64,000 nt of DNA from Ochromonas danica. Its lineage: Eukaryota > Sar > Chrysophyceae > Chromulinales > Chromulinaceae. The DNA is taken from positions 124,001 to 188,000 of the forward strand of contig VKHL01000004.1 of NCBI GenBank assembly GCA_015146655.1. The letters are read 5' to 3'. How positions within the stretch are numbered: the stretch's first letter is position 1; each line of letters starts with the position of its first letter. The notes under the pieces are model-generated. The model was not told the DNA's origin and ran no database searches. It saw nothing but the letters and a program-made list of their open reading frames with translations. Positions 11,463-21,099 of the stretch are shown one piece after another. Both the position numbers and the translations under genes were made by a program.

Positions 11463-12251
11463 ATGGCGGAGGAAGACTTCGTTCTTGACCGTCTTCTGTG
11501 GGAAGTTGGTTATTCTATTATCGAATCAGATGATGACGACCTCCTACCAAGTGATGAGAAGTCAGTAGCAAGCTCACAAACTACATCATGGTCTTCGGAC
11601 ACCACTGATATCATTACGGTTGGAAGAGAAGATCAACAACTAATTGAGAAAGATGAAACAAAGACAAGGAGAACACCGTTAACTACCAAACAATTACGAC
11701 GATTAAAACATAGAAAACGTTGTCAATTAACCTTCACTCGAATGGTAAAAGATGATCTGCGTAGAGTATTTCCTACCATGTACTGCAATGTTAGGAACCA
11801 GGGCAATCTAACACTAACAAAGTCTTTTTTACGTCGCTACGTCAGATCAGACTGTGAGGTTATCTCCTATGGCTATCCGTCTATTGGTCTTCCTTTATCT
11901 CATCTGAAAGGTCCAGATGAATTTGCAAGCTATTTAGACGGAGTAAGCACTCGTTTTCCAGATTCAATGCTATTCCTCATAGGCAGTCAAATTATTCGGA
12001 AATTTCATGAAGAATGTACAGTTATTGAGATCTTCGCAAATTTTAAAGCGACTCAAGTGATTTATTCTTATGCAATTGCTATGAGAGACCAAGTCAATGT
12101 TGGTCCAAGTCCTATGGAAGTAGTAAATGTGGAGGCCAAGTACAAGATATCTATCTTCATGAATAGCGAGGGAGCTATTGTGAGAGTAGTAGGCGCCATT
12201 ACAAATTTCATTCCGGCGTTCTTGACCGTTCCTTCCAACAATACCGTGTGA
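11463..12251 (+). CDS. Array family copy B, the divergent subtype
   Basis: Single exon, 262 residues. I chose the ATG at 11463 (MAEEDFVLDRLLWEVGYSII), since the frame upstream offers only a TTG. The layout matches the family: acidic N-terminus with DDDDLLPSDEKSVASSQTTS, a Lys/Arg-rich stretch (KQLRRLKHRKRCQLTFTRMV), then the conserved domain from FPTMYCNVRNQGN through DCEVISYGYPSIGLPLSHLK to KISIFMNSEGAIVRVVGA. It diverges from other copies throughout the C-terminal half and ends SNNTV. Broken pieces of this B subtype occur at 15560 and 20245, so it was amplified separately from the MLSRVIE subtype. Function unknown; I infer a nuclear protein from the basic stretch. Confidence 0.72.
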   Translation: MAEEDFVLDRLLWEVGYSIIESDDDDLLPSDEKSVASSQTTSWSSDTTDIITVGREDQQLIEKDETKTRRTPLTTKQLRRLKHRKRCQLTFTRMVKDDLRRVFPTMYCNVRNQGNLTLTKSFLRRYVRSDCEVISYGYPSIGLPLSHLKGPDEFASYLDGVSTRFPDSMLFLIGSQIIRKFHEECTVIEIFANFKATQVIYSYAIAMRDQVNVGPSPMEVVNVEAKYKISIFMNSEGAIVRVVGAITNFIPAFLTVPSNNTV

Positions 12252-13379
12252 GATATTTTACTTAGATTGTATATAACTGAGGATTCTTGCTTTAGCATCC
12301 CTTGTTCCTTCCTTCCTTTGTTTGATTGATTGGTCCTGCTTTGTGGTTCATGCATAACATGGGCAGTAACCTACTACCTTCGTGAAGAAAATATATCATA
12401 AATATGGTATCTGTTCGAAGGGAGGAGACGCTGCTTGTGATGTGCGCTGTATTTTAAAATCAAATAGCACACTGCTGGTGTGTGGACTGGAGAACATTCT
12501 TCCGTCGTTATTCTCCTCTATTTGGTTTGATCATTAACTGCGAATGATTGCATTAGATTGAATGTATTTTTTTATCGTAAATTTGTAAAGCTTAGCGATG
12601 TAAGGAAATCCGCATTTATCGTGTCTCAATACCTTTGTTCTGCTTTTTATTTTACTACTGTATATTAATTTAACAAACTTGTCACCCTTCTCAATGTGAA
12701 AGAAAACTTGTCCATTTCAGATGGAATTTGTTTCCTAGAGTGAGCGTCTTCATTTAAGCAGTATTCCCAAAGATGGGATAGATAGTAGTATTCTGATTAC
12801 CAGATTCATGATAGACTAGATTGTAATATTTACATACTGTACTTAATGCTTCTGCTATGGTGGGATCTGTGGGCTCCTTCAACCCGATGCTGCCATGTTT
12901 GTACTGTCAATTGACTGAGACTACCGCCTTCACTGCTGTCGAACAGATTCTTCACGTGGCAACAGGGCGAATATCGGCGACAGGGTCTCGATAGACACGG
13001 GACTCTATTCAGCACTGTTGCGCTCTTCACCTTATCCTAAACTCCGCGTTGTCGTACTTCCTCTTAGATGATATTTCTGAGCTCCCAGCTATTCTTGGGT
13101 TATGAGAACGATGTAAATCAGATGTTAACGTATGGCTAAGTTCAGTTTTGCTGGCTGGTTATTCGCCACAAAGAAAGTTCATCGCAAGTAGTAGAAGCAT
13201 TGCAGCGTAACGCTTAGTTTTACCTAATAGATCAAGTTCAAACACGATGCTAAAGGTTTGGCTGAGGTCATTATTATCCTGTCAAATACTGAATTATATG
13301 ACCATTAACATACGGATGGTAGGAGCTAGCGAACTAAGATCCAGATCTAAAATATAAATGTTACTATTTCGATTCCATC
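12252..13379. repeat. B-type 3' flank, repeated after 15.8 kb and in part at 20.5 and 26.0 kb
   Basis: No intact gene. By eye, blocks of this region recur. About 12290-12770 matches 15840-16235 ('tttgatcattaactgcgaatgattgcattag'-type sequence). The piece around 12890-12970 recurs near 20645-20700. The stretch about 13225-13310 recurs near 26065-26150, beyond the end of the ankyrin gene. This shows that large units with flanks, not only coding sequence, were copied. Confidence 0.55.
12768..12872 (-). pseudogene. Decayed fragment of the alpha/beta hydrolase gene
   Basis: About 105 bp ('cccaaagatgggatag...tagtattctgattaccagattcat...attgtaat...acttaatgcttctg') matches positions about 9405-9515 inside the intact hydrolase at 8692-9689, in the same orientation, with several indels. 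It corresponds to the PGYESGSKNTTIPSWGY region. Only a remnant survives. Its place upstream of copy C mimics the intact hydrolase upstream of copy A. Confidence 0.6.
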
Positions 13380-14503
13380 TTATACTGATTGTAGCTTTAT
13401 TAATCTCATAATTTCAATCAGGCGAACCATTCTCTTAAATACTCTCCAACTCCGGTAAATTTTTTTAATTGAAAGGTCTTCTTCTATGGGCAACATCGAG
13501 TTTGTCTTGCACGAAGAGCTATTTGGACATTTCCTGCCAATCCAGACCGGATTGGTTGATGACCGACCCATTGGTACTGCAAACAGAGAGCTTGCAAGAC
13601 GAAGTTGATGCAATGCGTGAGCGTGCACATTAACCATTAGAACTTCGACTATTCTTCTTACCCAGAGAATGTGTGGAGCATTATAAACCACTAACCAGTC
13701 ACAATTCATAAGTAGGTGATTCATAATTCATACTTAAGAAGACAATTTCATGGATGGAAAAGCGCGGAAACCATTCTCTCTCCGAAAGCTTCAACAACAA
13801 GACGTTTTGCCTGGAATAGCTCTCACACAATTCTCATTTGCACGAATTTGTGAGTTTTAGACAGGAGACGCGTGGAAGTATCGTATTTCAGCTTGGAACA
13901 CTGCTGAGGTACCATCACGTCTAAGATATCACCACCAAATGACAAAAGCTGGTCCATAAACTCCCAGCAGCTGGAATTCTTCCATACTAAGGAGCCCAAG
14001 ACATCGAAAGGAGGGACCTTCATTACAGAGACGCGGTGGATTGTTCACCCGAGGAGGAAAACTTGTGAAATGGCTCCGATAGGGGTGCCCCATACTGTGC
14101 TGTAGGGCATAAATACCGTGTAGACAGCAATATTATGATTATTTTTGTGGATAGCCAGTTTCGACCAGCTTGAATGCTTGGATTTTCTCCCATTAGCATT
14201 CCTCTTTCCGCAGCACACGGCGGCATTTTCGCTTGCGGACGTCGTAGAATAGGAAGTCAAGCACACAACTTGCGCCATATTTTCTAGGGGGTCGAGAGCA
14301 ACGTAGAATGCATCAAAACATAAAAATTCTTGTAAGTCACGCTCTTGGTATATCAAATGGTTATAGTAACAATCCAACAAAGCAATCTGTTGATGCGAAA
14401 AGTTAAAGTCGGAGCAAAAGTAGTCTAAAGCTGAAGTAGCTATTTGAGCGAAACGGTCGGAGTTGATGAAACAGTAAACAAAAACGCGTTTTAACTTGTC
14501 CAC
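13380..14503 (-). pseudogene. Unrecognised, probably degenerate gene on the minus strand
   Basis: Three minus-strand open stretches have protein-like composition. At 14045-14503 there is SALDYFCSDFNFSHQQIALL followed by DCYYNHLIYQERDLQEFLCF. At 13823-14023 there is VPPFDVLGSLVWKNSSCWEF. At 13380-13724 there is ILWVRRIVEVLMVNVHAHAL. They lie in different frames and I found no clean splice chain joining them. They may be exons of a decayed gene or of one I could not model. I recognise no domain. The 5' end overlaps the upstream region of copy C. Short pieces such as 'agtttcgaccagcttgaatg' recur at 16510, in another array unit. Confidence 0.3.
14481..14492. promoter_or_regulatory. AAAACGCGTTTT palindrome upstream of copy C
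   Basis: A 12-bp perfect palindrome centred on ACGCGT, 70 bp before the ATG at 14562. Related sites stand upstream of copies H, I and J. ACGCGT is the core of the yeast MluI cell-cycle box, but use here is only an inference from position. Confidence 0.45.
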
Positions 14504-14561
14504 AACTGCTGCACTTTGTACTTACTTTGTCTATCTCTGCTGTAATATGTCCATCTGCAAC

Positions 14562-15383
14562 ATGCTTTCCCGAGTTATTGAAGTGACAGTGAAGGAAGAC
14601 TTCACTCTTGATCACTTTCTATGGGATGATGACGATTCTTCTAGGATCGATTTTGTTGACCTGCCTTCAAGTGATGAGATGTCTCTAGAAAGCTCACAAA
14701 CGACATCTCTCCACAGCGATACCATCATTTCTTCGATGAGAGTTGGAAGTGAAGATCAGAAGATGGAGAAGCCGAAAAGAAAAAGAAGAAAGAGGACACC
14801 AGAACAGCGAACTGCAAAGCAATTGAAACGATTGGAACATAGAATGCGTTGTCGATTGACTTTCAATCGAATAGTAAAAGATGATCTTCGAAGAGTATTT
14901 CCTATCATGTACTGCAATGTAATAAACGCGTACAACACAAGCCTAACAAAGTCTTTCTTAGTTCGCTACTCAAGACCTGACTGTGAGGTTATCTGTCATA
15001 CTCACCCACCTATTGGTGTTTCATCATTCCATATGAAAGGTCCCCATGAATTTGCTAATTATTTGGACGTAGAAAGTACTCGTTTTCCAGATGCAGTATT
15101 ATTGCTTCTGGGCAGTCGAATCATTCGGAAGTTTCATGAAGAGACTTCTGTGGTTGAAATGTCTGTAAATATGAAAGCAGCTCAATTAACCTATCCTATT
15201 GTTTCTTCTGTGGGAGACGAAGTTAATGTTGGTCCAAAGCCTGCTGAAGTGGTAGATATAGAGGTTAAATTCAAGATATCTATCTTCATGAATAGAGAAG
15301 GAGTTATTGATAAAATAGTAGGTTCCACCATACCTTCTTTTCCAGCTTTCCTTACCACTCCTTCAACAAATACGTTAGTATGA
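14562..15383 (+). CDS. Array family copy C
   Basis: Single exon, 273 residues from the conserved MLSRVIE start; an in-frame ATG at 14547 would add MSICN. Residues 1-45 are acidic and aromatic (EDFTLDHFLWDDDDSSRIDF), then comes a Ser/Thr linker (SLESSQTTSLHSDTIISS). Residues about 68-95 are strongly basic (KPKRKRRKRTPEQRTAKQLK). The C-terminal domain runs from VFPIMYCNVINAYN to FPAFLTTPSTNTLV. This copy is a mosaic: its N-terminal half is almost identical to copies E and I, while its last ~210 bp are almost identical to copies A and H (the KPAEVVDIEVKFKIS block). The acidic patch resembles transcriptional activation regions, so a nuclear regulatory role is possible, but this is inference. Confidence 0.75.
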   Translation: MLSRVIEVTVKEDFTLDHFLWDDDDSSRIDFVDLPSSDEMSLESSQTTSLHSDTIISSMRVGSEDQKMEKPKRKRRKRTPEQRTAKQLKRLEHRMRCRLTFNRIVKDDLRRVFPIMYCNVINAYNTSLTKSFLVRYSRPDCEVICHTHPPIGVSSFHMKGPHEFANYLDVESTRFPDAVLLLLGSRIIRKFHEETSVVEMSVNMKAAQLTYPIVSSVGDEVNVGPKPAEVVDIEVKFKISIFMNREGVIDKIVGSTIPSFPAFLTTPSTNTLV

Positions 15384-15559
15384 AGTATTAGATCTATATT
15401 GCCTTGAACTGGGCCATCTTCTTCATCATCGTGTCCTTTAGTGTATACCAAATTGACCCAATATGTGGCTAATATATCAAGAATATTGTATGTGTTAGAA
15501 GGCTGGGCATGCTTGTAATACAGACTGGATGGTTCATCAATGAGCGCATAATGACTTCT

Positions 15560-15815
15560 TCTGTGAGAAGTTGGTTATTCTATTATCGAATCAGATGATT
15601 ACGACCTTCTACCAAGTGATGAGAAGTCAGCAGCAAGCTCACAAACTGGTCTTTGGAAGCGAACCGCGGGAAAGGGAAGTACTTTCCCGGCAGGATCACT
15701 GGTTCGATGCCATGTATGATGACGAGCTCTGCTTGAAGGAGGGTAGTTCCGTTTGTTGGACGATGGTCCAGCCGTGAACCATTCCTTCCAACAATACCGT
15801 GTGAAATATTTGACC
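15560..15815 (+). pseudogene. Deleted B-type copy remnant
   Basis: Positions about 15560-15655 match the N-terminal coding part of copy B ('gagaagttggttattctattatcgaatcagatgat'). Positions about 15776-15805 match its last codons ('ccattccttccaacaataccgtgtg'). Between them lie about 115 bp of unrelated sequence, and the middle of the gene is gone. The flank beyond matches the 3' flank of copy B. Confidence 0.6.
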
Positions 15816-16233
15816 TACAATGCATAGAACTGGTCGATCTTGCTTTAGCATCCCATGCTCCTTCCTTCGCTTGATTGAGTGCTCCTGATATGTTGAAGGA
15901 GACTTTCGCTTCCAATTTCGGACTGTATGTAGATCAAACAGCACACAACGGGTGTTTGGACTGGAGGACATTCTTCCATCGTTATTCTCCTCGATTTGGT
16001 TTGATCATTAACTGCGAATGATTGCATTAGATTGGATGTACTTTGTTTTCATAAACTTGTAGAGCATAGCGATGTAAGGCAATCAGCATTAATTTTGTCT
16101 CAACACCTTTGTTCTGCTTTTATCTTCTATTGTATATTAATTTAACAAACTCGTCACCCTTCTCAATGTGAAAGAAAACTTGTCCATCTCAGATGGAATT
16201 TGTTTCCTAGAGTGAGCGTCTTCATTTAAGCAA

Positions 16234-16350
16234 TATTCCCAAAGATGGGATAGATAGTAGTATTCTGATTACCAGATTCATGATAGACTAGATTGTAATA
16301 TTTACATACTGTACTTAATGCTTCTGCTATGGTGGGATCTGTGGGCTCCT
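16234..16350 (-). pseudogene. Second decayed alpha/beta hydrolase fragment
   Basis: Nearly the same sequence as the fragment at 12768-12872, and homologous to about 9405-9515 of the intact hydrolase. It lies upstream of the broken copy D, repeating the hydrolase-then-family-gene order. No open frame survives. Confidence 0.6.
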
Positions 16351-16683
16351 TCAACCCCGATGCTGCCATGTTCTCGTGCTTCCTGTGGATGATATTTCTG
16401 AACTCCCTGCTGTTCTTAGCTTGTGAGAAAGATATTAACGATTTTACCAGCTATTTTAACGTATTGCTAGTTATTAGAGACCTTCACTCGCCAGAAAGAA
16501 AGTATATATCAAGTTTCGACCAGCTTGAATGTTCTCATTGGCAAATTGGAACGTACCATGGTATGACATTTATGACTGCTTGTTGTGTGGGAGTTCTAGC
16601 GTTGCTGAACTTTCACACACCATGTCTCTGTGATAAGCAAAAACGCGTTTTTATTTTTCCATCCTCCCCTGCTCCTCGATGCT

Positions 16684-16816
16684 CAACAAAATCAATCCTA
16701 GAAGAATCATCATCCTATAGTCTTCCTTCTTGGTCAAGAGTGAAATCTTCCTTCTCCGTCACTTCAATAACTCGGGAAAGCATATGACAGTTGGACAAAG
16801 TGAGTAATGCCGTGGA
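16684..16816 (-). pseudogene. Inverted 5' fragment of an array family copy (part of copy D)
   Basis: Read on the minus strand this is a family 5' flank ('ccacggcattactcac'), an ATG at 16783 and MLSRVIEVTEKEDFTLD, then a disturbed stretch to IDFVE. It points away from the copy D body that starts just downstream on the plus strand. A 14-bp palindrome AAAAACGCGTTTTT lies at 16639-16652. The simplest reading is inversion of the gene's 5' end. Confidence 0.65.
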
Positions 16817-16847
16817 CTAGTAAAGTATCTTTTGCAAGATGATAATG

Positions 16848-17099
16848 CACACCAGCCTTCAAGTGATGAGATGTCTCTAGAAAGCTCACAAACGACATCT
16901 CTTCACAGTGATACCATCATTTCTTCGATGAGAGTTGGAAGTGAAGATCAGAAGATGGAGAAGCCGAAAAGAAAAAGAAGAAAGAGGACACCAGAACAGC
17001 GAACTGCAAAGCAATTGAAACGATTGGAACATAGAATGCGTTGTCGATTAACTTTGAATCGAATGGCAAAAGATGATCTTCGAAGAGTATTTCCTATTT
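16848..17099 (+). pseudogene. Array family copy D, body fragment
   Basis: Plus-strand sequence identical in type to copies C, E and I from LPSSDEMSLESSQTTSL through the basic stretch to DDLRRVFPI, then it stops matching. The N-terminal codons are missing from this strand (an inverted piece lies just upstream) and the whole C-terminal domain is absent, replaced by unrelated sequence at about 17099. Confidence 0.7.
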
Positions 17100-18184
17100 T
17101 TTCATTTTCACCATTTTCGAAGAATTCGCAATGGCTACTTCATTAAAATCGCTGAAAGTTTGACCATGCATTTGAATGGATATAGAAAACAGGGAAACGT
17201 TGTTTGCTGTGCAGTATCCGCAATTGAAGCCTCAAAATTGAAATCTGAAGACGCTTTAAAATTGGTGAAAACTGGGATATAGCAAGACATAGTCAATAAT
17301 GAATCGTCAAACTGCGTCTGTTCATAGTACTAGTCATGCTTTATCTGTGGTAAAAAAGGATTGCTGCCATGCCTCATAGAATGTTGAGCAAATGTCAGAA
17401 GAAGATCAAATGACGACCAAGTGTCAGTTCCGCTGAGTTTATTACAAAACTTTAAGTGTGTTACGTACATTTTAAAAAGTTAGAAGTAAAATACCTTTCT
17501 GCATTTAAGGGAGAAAAGACTTCTAACATTGACAATTGCGGGTATCCAAAACACGTACCATGTCCAACTGATACCCACCATCTTCTTATCACCAAATGAA
17601 AACAAGTTACACGACTGTAAATCGACTTGGAAAGAAAAACTAATATGATTTTGAAAACTGAATATCAGCATCATTACGCCTCATGCGACTAATCGATTTT
17701 GATACTGTAAAGAACGCTTTGTCTTACTTCCAAAATAACCTGTTTAACGTGAAAAAGAGAGATCTTGAAGAAGTTATAGGAGTTTGAATACTCTTGATTT
17801 TTTAATCAATTGGTGAAAGCACAATGGTAAAAAATACTTTTTTGAATAAGTTTTTTGATGGATATGTTCTTACTTAGATAATAAATCAAACGCAATCAAA
17901 ATTATTGCATAATTTCAATTACATCAAAAGTTATCGACAATAAAGTCGCCATTTCGCTTTCCCCGGTGCATTGGGAGTGAAGTTAACTCCATTAAGTTCA
18001 CATGTTATGTTAACACACTTTCTTCACATCAACCTCATCATTGAAACGGACTTTTTGGTGAAATCGGACTTTTGAGTTTGGCACTTCCGTACTTTTGCCC
18101 GCACTTTTTCTGTCAACATTTAAAGAAGACAAACAACTCAACTGGTTCTTATCCACGGCATTACTCACATCGTCTATCTGTAAT
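17100..18184. other. Non-family sequence between copies D and E
   Basis: About 1.1 kb, A/T-rich. It starts where copy D breaks off, so it may be an insertion or a deletion junction. The open stretch to 17282 contains IKIAESLTMHLNGYRKQGN and VVCCAVSAIEASKLKSED, which look protein-like, but it lacks a start of its own and I recognise no family. No terminal repeats were found. The last ~100 bp hold the upstream region of copy E ('ccacggcattactcacatcg'), without an ACGCGT site. Confidence 0.35.
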
Positions 18185-19006
18185 ATGCTTTCCCGAGTTA
18201 TTGAAGAGACAGTGAAGGAAGACTTCACTCTTGATCACTTTCTATGGGATGATGATGATTATTCTAGGGTCGATTTTGTTGACCTGCCTTCAAGTGATGA
18301 GATGTCTCTAGAAAGCTCACAAACGACATCTCTCCACAGCGATACCATCATTTCTTCGATGAGAGTTGGAAGTGAAGATCAGAAGATGGAGAAGCCGAAA
18401 AGAAAAAGAAGAAAGAGGACACCAGAACAGCGAACTGCAAAGCAATTGAAACGATTGGAACATAGAATGCGTTGTCGATTAACTTTCAATCGAATGGTAA
18501 AAGATGATCTTCGAAGAGTATTTCCTATCATGTACTGCAATGTAATAAACGCGTACAACACAAGCCTAACAAAGTCTTTCTTAGTTCGCTACTCAAGACC
18601 TGACTGTGAGGTTATCGCCCATCCTTTCCCATCTATTGGTGTTTCGTTATCCCGTTTGAAAGGTCCCCATGAATTTGCTAATTATTTGGGCGCTATAAAG
18701 ACTCTGCTTCCAGACGTAGTATTATTGCTTCTGGGTAGTCGAGTCATTCGGAAGTTTTATGAAGAGTGTTCTATTATTGAGATGTTTACAAATCTTAAAG
18801 CCACTCGATTAACCTATCCTGTTGTTTCTTCTGTGGGAGACCAAGTTAATGTTGGCCCCAGTCATGCTGAAGTAGTAGAAGCGGAAGTCAAGATGGAGAT
18901 ATCTTTCTTCATGAATAAGGAAGGACTTATTTTTAAAATAGAAGGTTTTACCTTACCTTCTTTTCCAGCTTTCCTCTCCACTCCTTCAACTTATACGTTA
19001 GTATGA
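18185..19006 (+). CDS. Array family copy E
   Basis: Single exon, 273 residues from MLSRVIEETVKEDF; the frame is open further upstream, but this ATG is the one conserved among copies. The acidic N-terminus, Ser/Thr linker and KPKRKRRKRTPEQR basic stretch are nearly identical to copies C and I. The C-terminal domain is its own variant: DCEVIAHPFPSIGVSLSRLK, LLPDVVLLLLGSRVIRKFYE, and EVVEAEVKMEISFFMNKEGL near the end. No frame breaks are seen. It lacks the ACGCGT palindrome found before copies C, H, I and J, so it may be regulated differently. Confidence 0.75.
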   Translation: MLSRVIEETVKEDFTLDHFLWDDDDYSRVDFVDLPSSDEMSLESSQTTSLHSDTIISSMRVGSEDQKMEKPKRKRRKRTPEQRTAKQLKRLEHRMRCRLTFNRMVKDDLRRVFPIMYCNVINAYNTSLTKSFLVRYSRPDCEVIAHPFPSIGVSLSRLKGPHEFANYLGAIKTLLPDVVLLLLGSRVIRKFYEECSIIEMFTNLKATRLTYPVVSSVGDQVNVGPSHAEVVEAEVKMEISFFMNKEGLIFKIEGFTLPSFPAFLSTPSTYTLV

Positions 19007-19543
19007 AGTATTGGATCTATAATGCATATGCATGAAACAGGGCAATCTTCTTCCTCTTCGTGTCCTGTAGTGTATACCAATATGGTAGCTAATATATCAA
19101 GAATATTGCATCTGTTAGAAGGCAGGGTATGTTAGTGATCCAGACTGGATGATTCATCAATGAGCGCATAATGACTATATGTCTGGCATTATGTGAACAG
19201 CAGAATATCTATTTTCTGTTGCTCTCTTTTCGTTTCTACCCTGTGTTATATCGAATCCTTTAGTGCTTCGCGGTTTTAGTTTTCAAGGAGTGTATATATT
19301 TCTACCGTTTTTATGGTTGAGTCATCTTCCGAATGAGCTTGGTGATCTCTTATTCTCCTCCATTAGATTTGATCATTAAGGTGCTTGGTTTGTTACAGAC
19401 CCAGCTGTGTAGTTTTGTTAACTTAAACTATGAACACGTTAATATGTGTGTTTGTCCGGACCTGTGGCTCCGAGACCCGAGACTGGTGTAATTAGAATTA
19501 ATTGCCTTTCCTCTGAACTCGACTGTAAGGTTGTTACAGCCTG
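19007..19543. repeat. 3' flank of copy E
   Basis: The first ~370 bp are a diverged version of the 3' flank also found after copies H, I and J ('gcttcgcggttttag', 'gtatatatttctaccgtttttatggtt'). The remainder, to about 19540, shows nothing I can name. Confidence 0.5.
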
Positions 19544-20072
19544 TTAACTTTCAATTGAATGGTAAAAGGCGATCTTCGCAGGCTATTTCCTATCATGTAC
19601 TGCAATGTACTGAACGCGTTCAACATAACCCTAACAAGATCTTTCTAAGCTCGCTGCTCAAGACCTGACTGTGAGGTTATCGCCCATACAACTCACCCAC
19701 CTATTGCCGTTTCATCATTCCAATTGAAAGATCGAGATGAATTTGCGAATCATTTGGACACAGAAAGTACTCGTTTTCCAGATGCAGTATTACTGCTATT
19801 GGACAGTCGATCATTTGGAAGTTTCATGAAGAGTGTGCTGTTGTTGAAATATTCGTAAATATGAAAGCAACTCGATTAAACTATCCTATTGTTTCTTCTG
19901 TGGGAGATCAACTTAGTGTTGGTCCAGGTCATGTTGAAGTGGTCGAAGTGGAAGTCAATCTGAAGATATCTTTCTTTATGAATAAGGAAGGACTTATTGA
20001 TAAAATAGTAGATTCTATCATACCTTTTTCCCAGCTTTCCTTACCACACCTTCAACAAATACGTTAGTATGA
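19544..20072 (+). pseudogene. Array family copy F, broken
   Basis: Homology starts inside the gene at LTFNRMVKGDLRRLFPIMYC and runs to the C-terminal TNTLV, so the whole acidic and basic N-terminal half is missing. There is an early stop after LTRSF, and small indels shift the frame near the DSRSF region and before the end. The last ~200 bp (MKATRLNYPIVSSVGDQLSV onward) are still open. Not functional as a full family protein. Confidence 0.7.
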
Positions 20073-20244
20073 GGTATTAGATCTACAATGCATATGCATG
20101 GAACAGGGCAATCTTCTTCCCCATCGTGTATTCTCTTTCTTGTAGTGCATAGTATGGTTGGACAGCCCAATATGTGGCTAATATATCAAGAATGTTGTAT
20201 CTAGGGTATGCTTCTGGATGATTCATCAATCAGCGCATAATGGT

Positions 20245-20518
20245 CTCTGTGAGAAGTTGGTTATTCTATTATCGAATCAGATGATTACGACTGTCTGCGA
20301 AGTGATGAGAAGTAAGTAACAAGCTCACAAACTACATCATTGTCTTTGGACAGGACAGTTGGAGGAGAAGTTCAACAACTGATTGAGTAAGATGAAACAA
20401 AGACAAGGAGAACACCATTAACTACCAAACAATTACGACGATTAAAACATAGAAAACGTTGTCAATCAACCTTCACTCGAATGGTAAAAGATGACCTGCG
20501 TAGAGTATTTCCTACCAT
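20245..20518 (+). pseudogene. Array family copy G, B-type, truncated
   Basis: Matches copy B from the codons of WEVGYSII through KQLRRLKHRKRCQ to DDLRRVFPTI, then jumps directly to B's 3' flank ('agtgagcgtcttcatt'), so the C-terminal domain has been deleted. In-frame stops occur in the acidic part (for example after the SDEK-equivalent). Remnant only. Confidence 0.65.
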
Positions 20519-20544
20519 TAAAGTGAGCGTCTTCATTAAAGCTA

Positions 20545-20640
20545 TATCCACACTATGAAATAGATAGTAGTATTCTGATTACCAGATTAATGACAGACTA
20601 GATTGTAGTCTTTACATACTGAATACTTACACTTAATCTT
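20545..20640 (-). pseudogene. Third decayed alpha/beta hydrolase fragment
   Basis: The 'gaaatagatagtagtattctgattaccagattaatgacagactagattgtag' stretch matches the fragments at 12768 and 16234 and the intact hydrolase near 9410-9490. It again precedes a family gene (copy H). Between it and copy H, about 20640-20970 holds a short repeat also seen near 12890 and otherwise nothing recognisable. Confidence 0.55.
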
Positions 20641-20973
20641 TACGGACTATTGCCTTCACTGCTGCCGAACAGATTGTTCACGTGGCAGGGGCGAATATCC
20701 CTGCTGTATTGCCTCCTTGATCACTCGACCTTTGAATAGCCACTTAATCTTGTGATCCTGTCGAGTAGCTCAGCCTGCGCATGCAAAACAAAACAGAACA
20801 TTTTAGTTGCCTAATCACCACCAAGCAAGGCCTAAACTTACCATTATTAACTTCTGTCATTTGTTTTGTGAGCACTTAGAGTTAATGAAGAACGAGATGT
20901 GATGCAATAATTTTTATGGAAGGTCGAGATTTTCTGCTGCTGGTGTGGAATTGCCTGTTTTTCACTCCCGCTG

Positions 20974-20981
20974 AACGCGTT
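20974..20981. promoter_or_regulatory. AACGCGTT site upstream of copy H
   Basis: Eight-bp palindrome, continued by TT on its 3' side, 118 bp before the ATG at 21100. Same core as the sites before copies C, I and J. Confidence 0.4.
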
Positions 20982-21099
20982 TTACCTTTTCATGGGCTCC
21001 CACCACGCCATCTTGCAATTGAACATCTACAGTATATGCTCAACTCAGAAGAGGACAGCCACTCATACACCAGTATTACTCACGTTGTCTATCTTTCAT

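Noticed and set aside
17101-17282. Short open frame with faint resemblance to Alba-like proteins
   Set aside because: Too short, no own start, and the resemblance is only a few hydrophobic positions.
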